DNA of 8,174 bases, from NCBI GenBank assembly GCA_019233165.1, contig JAFAMS010000257.1, positions 1 through 8,174 on the forward strand. The letters run 5' to 3'. The position numbers and the translations under genes are program-made. Source of the stretch: Vulcanimicrobiota bacterium (GTDB lineage: Bacteria > Vulcanimicrobiota > Vulcanimicrobiia > Vulcanimicrobiales > Vulcanimicrobiaceae). Shown here one piece after another: positions 6,071-8,174 of the stretch (positions are counted from its first letter, which is position 1; every line of letters starts with the position of its first letter). A model generated the notes under the pieces. It was not told the origin of the DNA, did no database searches, and worked only from the letters and a program-made list of their open reading frames with translations.

Positions 6071-6964
6071 GTGCGGCTGACGCTCTCATACTGGGCGATC
6101 TTCGCGCTCGTCGTCGTCGCGTTCGGCGCCGGCGCGTACGTAATAGAGGAAGGGGTCTACCGCGACGCGCTCGCACCGGTCCTCGGGACTCCGGAAGGAC
6201 AGGCGGCCCTGGCGCGCGCGATGAGCCGCGTCGCTTACGCGATTCTGCTCGTCGCCACTCCCTTGCTGGCCGTCGTCGCCGCCGCTTCGTATCTGCTGGC
6301 GCGTGCTTCGATCGCGCCGTTGCAGGCCGCCGCCCAGCGAGAGCGCGAATTCGCCGCCGACATCGCCCACGAGATCCGAACGCCGCTCGCGACGATCGCA
6401 TCGGTCGCGCAAGCCGCGCTCCCCGATGGGAACGTCGCCGAGCGAGCCGCGTTCGAGACGATCGCCGCCGCCGCGCTCGACGCTTCCCGTTTGGTCGGCG
6501 ATCTCGCGCTCTTGGCGCGCGCCGGCGGTCCCGAGAAGCTCGAGCGTGAGACGATCGATCTGCGCGACACCGTCACGCGCGTCGCGCGCGAGTACGCGAA
6601 CCGTAACCCTTCGCCGCGCTTCGAGGTCGAAGCCGAATCGGTCTTCGCCGAGGCCGACGAGCGGCGTATCGCGCAAGTCGTTCGCAACCTGCTCGACAAC
6701 GCCGCCCGTCACGCCCAGAATGGCGTCCACGTCCTACTCCGCGCCGAAGGCCGGTACGCCGCGATCGTCGTCGACGATGACGGCCCCGGCGTTCCGGAAG
6801 AGCTCCGCAATCGTGTCTTCGAGCGATTGGTGCGCGCGGGCGACGGCGGAGGCAGCGGGCTCGGCCTCGCGATCTGCCGCTGGGTCGCGCGCGCCCATGG
6901 CGGCGACGTCGTGCTCGAGGATCGCGCCCGCTTCGTAGTACGCATACCCCGGCTGCATCCTTAG
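6071..6964 (+). CDS. Small membrane histidine kinase, cognate to the OmpR-type regulator
   Basis: This 297-residue sensor kinase sits in the inner membrane. TM1 spans about residues 5-24, a periplasmic segment of only about 30 residues follows, and TM2 spans about 54-77. The H-box FAADIAHEIRTPL places the phospho-acceptor at H100. The ATPase domain has an N-box RNLLDNAARHA (N206, N210), G1 box DDDGPG (235-240), an F-box-like VFERLVR and G2 box GSGLGL (261-266). Only about 15 residues (SIAPLQ, a HAMP-like remnant) separate TM2 from the dimerisation helix, so a full HAMP linker is absent. The sensor loop is too short for a ligand domain, so sensing may involve the membrane or a partner such as the exported TPR protein. 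GTG 6071 is chosen because the first membrane helix follows at once; TTG 6020 is an in-frame alternative overlapping the regulator. Its stop overlaps the convergent lipoprotein stop. Confidence 0.92.
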   Translation: MRLTLSYWAIFALVVVAFGAGAYVIEEGVYRDALAPVLGTPEGQAALARAMSRVAYAILLVATPLLAVVAAASYLLARASIAPLQAAAQREREFAADIAHEIRTPLATIASVAQAALPDGNVAERAAFETIAAAALDASRLVGDLALLARAGGPEKLERETIDLRDTVTRVAREYANRNPSPRFEVEAESVFAEADERRIAQVVRNLLDNAARHAQNGVHVLLRAEGRYAAIVVDDDGPGVPEELRNRVFERLVRAGDGGGSGLGLAICRWVARAHGGDVVLEDRARFVVRIPRLHP

Positions 6965-7500
6965 TAGCCTCCGTTTCCGCCCGGGGTTGAGGTAGGAGCC
7001 GGAACTCCGGGAGCGTTTGCCATTCCCGGCCGTGCGATCGACCAGACGCCGCCGAAGGAATGAATTCCGTTGCCGTTCGTCTGTCCGGCACCGCTGTCGC
7101 CGGCGTACGTGTAGAGAGGGTTGCCGTTGAATGCGAGTTGCGTTAGACCGTCGGGACGCGGGAAGCTGGAGAAACCGTTCGCCATGTGCGCTCCGGAGGG
7201 GACGGTGACGACGGGCCAAATGCCGGTGCATCCGTTCGACGCAAAGCACGTCGAGTTGTTGAACGAGTCGGCGCTGAGGACGTAGACGGTCAAGCCGCTC
7301 GGTGCGACGAAGCCGGAGCCGCCGGCGAGCGTCGCCGTTTGGAGAACCGGTCCCGGCGCTTGTGTCGGCGACTGCGTCGGCGCTTGGGTGGGATTCGAAG
7401 TCGGAAGGACAGACGGACTGCTGGAGCCGCCGCCCCCGCCGCAGCCCGTGACTGCGACCGCGAAGAGCGCGGGGACCAGGAGTCCCAAGTGGATACGCAT
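6961..7500 (-). CDS. Secreted_repeat (COG4315 / Lipoprotein_15) family lipoprotein
   Basis: This 179-residue lipoprotein starts with MRIHLGLLVPALFAVAVTGC; the lipobox VTGC makes Cys20 the acylated residue. A flexible Gly/Ser and PTQ-repeat linker (21-50) is followed by the family's two hallmark modules. The first is TVYVLSAD with two cysteines (C85, C91) leading to GIWP (about 71-96). The second is FNGNPLYTYAGD, then GQTNGNG and FGGVWSI (about 124-155). Many family members carry CxGxC spacing; here the pair is C-x5-C. The biochemical role of the family is not established; members are surface or periplasmic lipoproteins sometimes found near electron-transport or redox genes. ATG 7500 is chosen because it opens the lipoprotein signal peptide. 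The gene follows the SCO-like gene by ten bases, so they form an operon. Its stop overlaps the kinase gene stop on the other strand. Confidence 0.85.
   Translation of the reverse strand: MRIHLGLLVPALFAVAVTGCGGGGGSSSPSVLPTSNPTQAPTQSPTQAPGPVLQTATLAGGSGFVAPSGLTVYVLSADSFNNSTCFASNGCTGIWPVVTVPSGAHMANGFSSFPRPDGLTQLAFNGNPLYTYAGDSGAGQTNGNGIHSFGGVWSIARPGMANAPGVPAPTSTPGGNGGY
7355..7390 (-). repeat. Three 12-base tandem units encoding PTQA/PTQS/PTQA linker
   Basis: On the plus strand the units are GGCGCTTGTGTC, GGCGACTGCGTC and GGCGCTTGGGTG. They encode a Pro-Thr-Gln-x repeat in the lipoprotein's linker just after the lipid-modified cysteine and Gly/Ser run. This probably forms an extended tether holding the folded domain away from the membrane. 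Slippage could change its length between strains. Confidence 0.7.
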
Positions 7501-7510
7501 TGTAGTTTTC

Positions 7511-8023
7511 TTACGCTTTCTTAAGGAATTCGACGATGCGACTCGGCGCATCGTTCGAGAGGAAGAGAGTGTGAACGCCGCGCGGCGTGACGATGTAGAC
7601 GAACGAGCTATGCTCGTGCGCGTCTCCCCGCACGCCGAAGCGGTGCATGACGGCGAGCACGTCTGCACGTGGCCCGCCCACGAAGCGCCAGAGACGCGCG
7701 TCGGCGCCGAGACGGTTTGCGTACTCGGACATGACGAACGGCGTATCGTAACCCGGGTCGAGCGTCATCGTGACGAACGAGGCCTGCACCCGCGCCTTCT
7801 TTGCCTTGGCGAGCGCCGTCATGAAGACGGCGTTCGCGATCGGACAGGCGTCGGTGCAGCGCGTTGCGATAAACGTCAGCACGACAGGCTCCCGCCTCGT
7901 CGCCGCGTCGAGCGCGAACGCATTGCCACGCTGATCGATGAGGGCCGCCGACGCGTTCGCCGGGAGGAATGTGGCGAACGCGACGGCGGCTGCGACGAGA
8001 AGCGAAGACCAGGGATTGCGCAT
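7511..8023 (-). CDS. SCO1/SenC/PrrC-family thioredoxin-fold protein
   Basis: This 170-residue exported protein has a signal peptide (about 1-26, ending ANASA) and a short thioredoxin-like fold. The metal/redox site CTDAC (C56, C60, the CxxxC spacing typical of SCO) and the downstream histidine in EHSSFVYIV (H138) are both present. So is the conserved TLDPGYDTP segment (about 87-95), which corresponds to VDPxxDTP in relatives. SCO proteins bind copper or reduce thiols, mainly to build the CuA site of cytochrome oxidase. All three copper ligands are present here, so that role is possible, but no oxidase gene is visible. ATG 8023 gives a compact signal peptide; its ribosome site is weak. The COG4315 lipoprotein follows after ten bases, implying linked function. 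The gene is divergent from the partial lipoprotein at the right edge. Confidence 0.88.
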   Translation of the reverse strand: MRNPWSSLLVAAAVAFATFLPANASAALIDQRGNAFALDAATRREPVVLTFIATRCTDACPIANAVFMTALAKAKKARVQASFVTMTLDPGYDTPFVMSEYANRLGADARLWRFVGGPRADVLAVMHRFGVRGDAHEHSSFVYIVTPRGVHTLFLSNDAPSRIVEFLKKA

Positions 8024-8118
8024 GCACCGGAGCCTACAGCCCCGGTGTGAGCGATCTCTAAGCGCGCTTCACGAATTTCCTCAGAGTTTTTTCACGAGCG
8101 CCGCTTAGGGTCGGCGGC
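8024..8118. promoter_or_regulatory. Divergent intergenic region with inverted and direct repeats
   Basis: These 95 bases separate the SCO-like gene (minus) from the partial lipoprotein gene (plus) and must hold both promoters. Two near-matching inverted arms lie here: CTAAGCGCGCT at 8058-8068 and AGCGCCGCTTAG at 8097-8108, whose complement is CTAAGCGGCGCT. They match except for one extra base. A 7-base direct repeat TTCACGA occurs at 8068-8074 and 8091-8097, its starts 23 bases apart. The arrangement could be a regulator binding site; I see no convincing -10/-35 pair. Confidence 0.45.
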
Positions 8119-8174
8119 ATGAGAATTCTGCTCGCGCTGGCCTGCGCGTTGGGACTCGCAGGATGCACGCCGGG
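8119..8174 (+). CDS. N-terminus of a lipoprotein, cut by the right edge
   Basis: Only the first 18 codons are visible: MRILLALACALGLAGCTPG, the last codon being incomplete. It is a textbook lipoprotein signal peptide, with an Arg near the N-terminus, a leucine/alanine core and the lipobox LAGC putting the acylated cysteine at residue 16. No ORF stop occurs before the edge. The ribosome site is weak (AGGG about ten bases upstream). The mature protein lies outside the window, so function is unknown. Being divergent from the SCO-like/COG4315 pair, it may share regulation with them through the 95-base gap. Confidence 0.65.
   Translation, partial: MRILLALACALGLAGCTP

Noticed and set aside
6999..7010. 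Small hairpin CCGGAACTCCGG as a terminator for the kinase unit
   Set aside because: The stem is only about four to five pairs, has no T-run and lies inside the lipoprotein coding region.
7501..7668. A longer start for the COG4315 lipoprotein, adding 56 residues
   Set aside because: The added part overlaps the SCO-like gene, is Ser/Arg-rich and would bury the lipoprotein signal peptide; ATG 7500 fits the lipobox position.

Overview
This is a GC-rich (by eye about 63-65%), gene-dense bacterial chromosomal window. There are no RNA genes, insertion sequences, CRISPR arrays or phage genes that I can see. A plug-and-barrel outer-membrane protein, several signal-peptide proteins and two lipoproteins point to a diderm (Gram-negative-type) bacterium. 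The style would suit a poorly cultured high-GC lineage such as Candidatus Eremiobacterota (WPS-2), but that is only an impression; no marker gene in the window settles it.

Layout. (1) 1-1529, plus strand: a lipid kinase of the diacylglycerol kinase/YegS type, cut by the left edge, is joined by a one-base stop/start overlap to a membrane PAP2 phosphatase. (2) 1515-4266, minus strand: a two-gene unit encodes a short TonB-receptor-like protein (carboxypeptidase-regulatory domain, plug, barrel), then an NMT1/SsuA-type periplasmic substrate-binding protein 25 bases downstream. No ABC permease or ATPase gene accompanies them. (3) 4306-6964, plus strand: a tight four-gene unit encodes a small exported protein of unknown function, an exported TPR protein, an OmpR-type response regulator and a small membrane histidine kinase. 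Gaps are only 2, 7 and 10 bases. (4) 6961-8023, minus strand: a SCO1/SenC-type thioredoxin-fold protein is followed by a lipoprotein of the Secreted_repeat (COG4315) family. (5) 8119 to the right edge, plus strand: the first 18 codons of another lipoprotein.

How the parts fit. Almost everything concerns the cell envelope: lipid phosphorylation and dephosphorylation, outer-membrane and periplasmic ligand capture, an envelope-facing signalling unit with possible periplasmic accessory proteins, and a copper/thiol-type SCO protein with its lipoprotein neighbour. The strand alternates in blocks. Both convergent junctions overlap (15 and 3 bases), leaving no room for terminators between genes. The two divergent gaps (39 and 95 bases) are the only obvious non-coding regulatory space, and no stretch over 300 bases lacks a gene.

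No clearly new system is evident. The best leads are the barrel plus orphan binding-protein pair, the four-gene TPR/two-component unit with its unknown small exported protein, and the SCO plus COG4315 lipoprotein pair.
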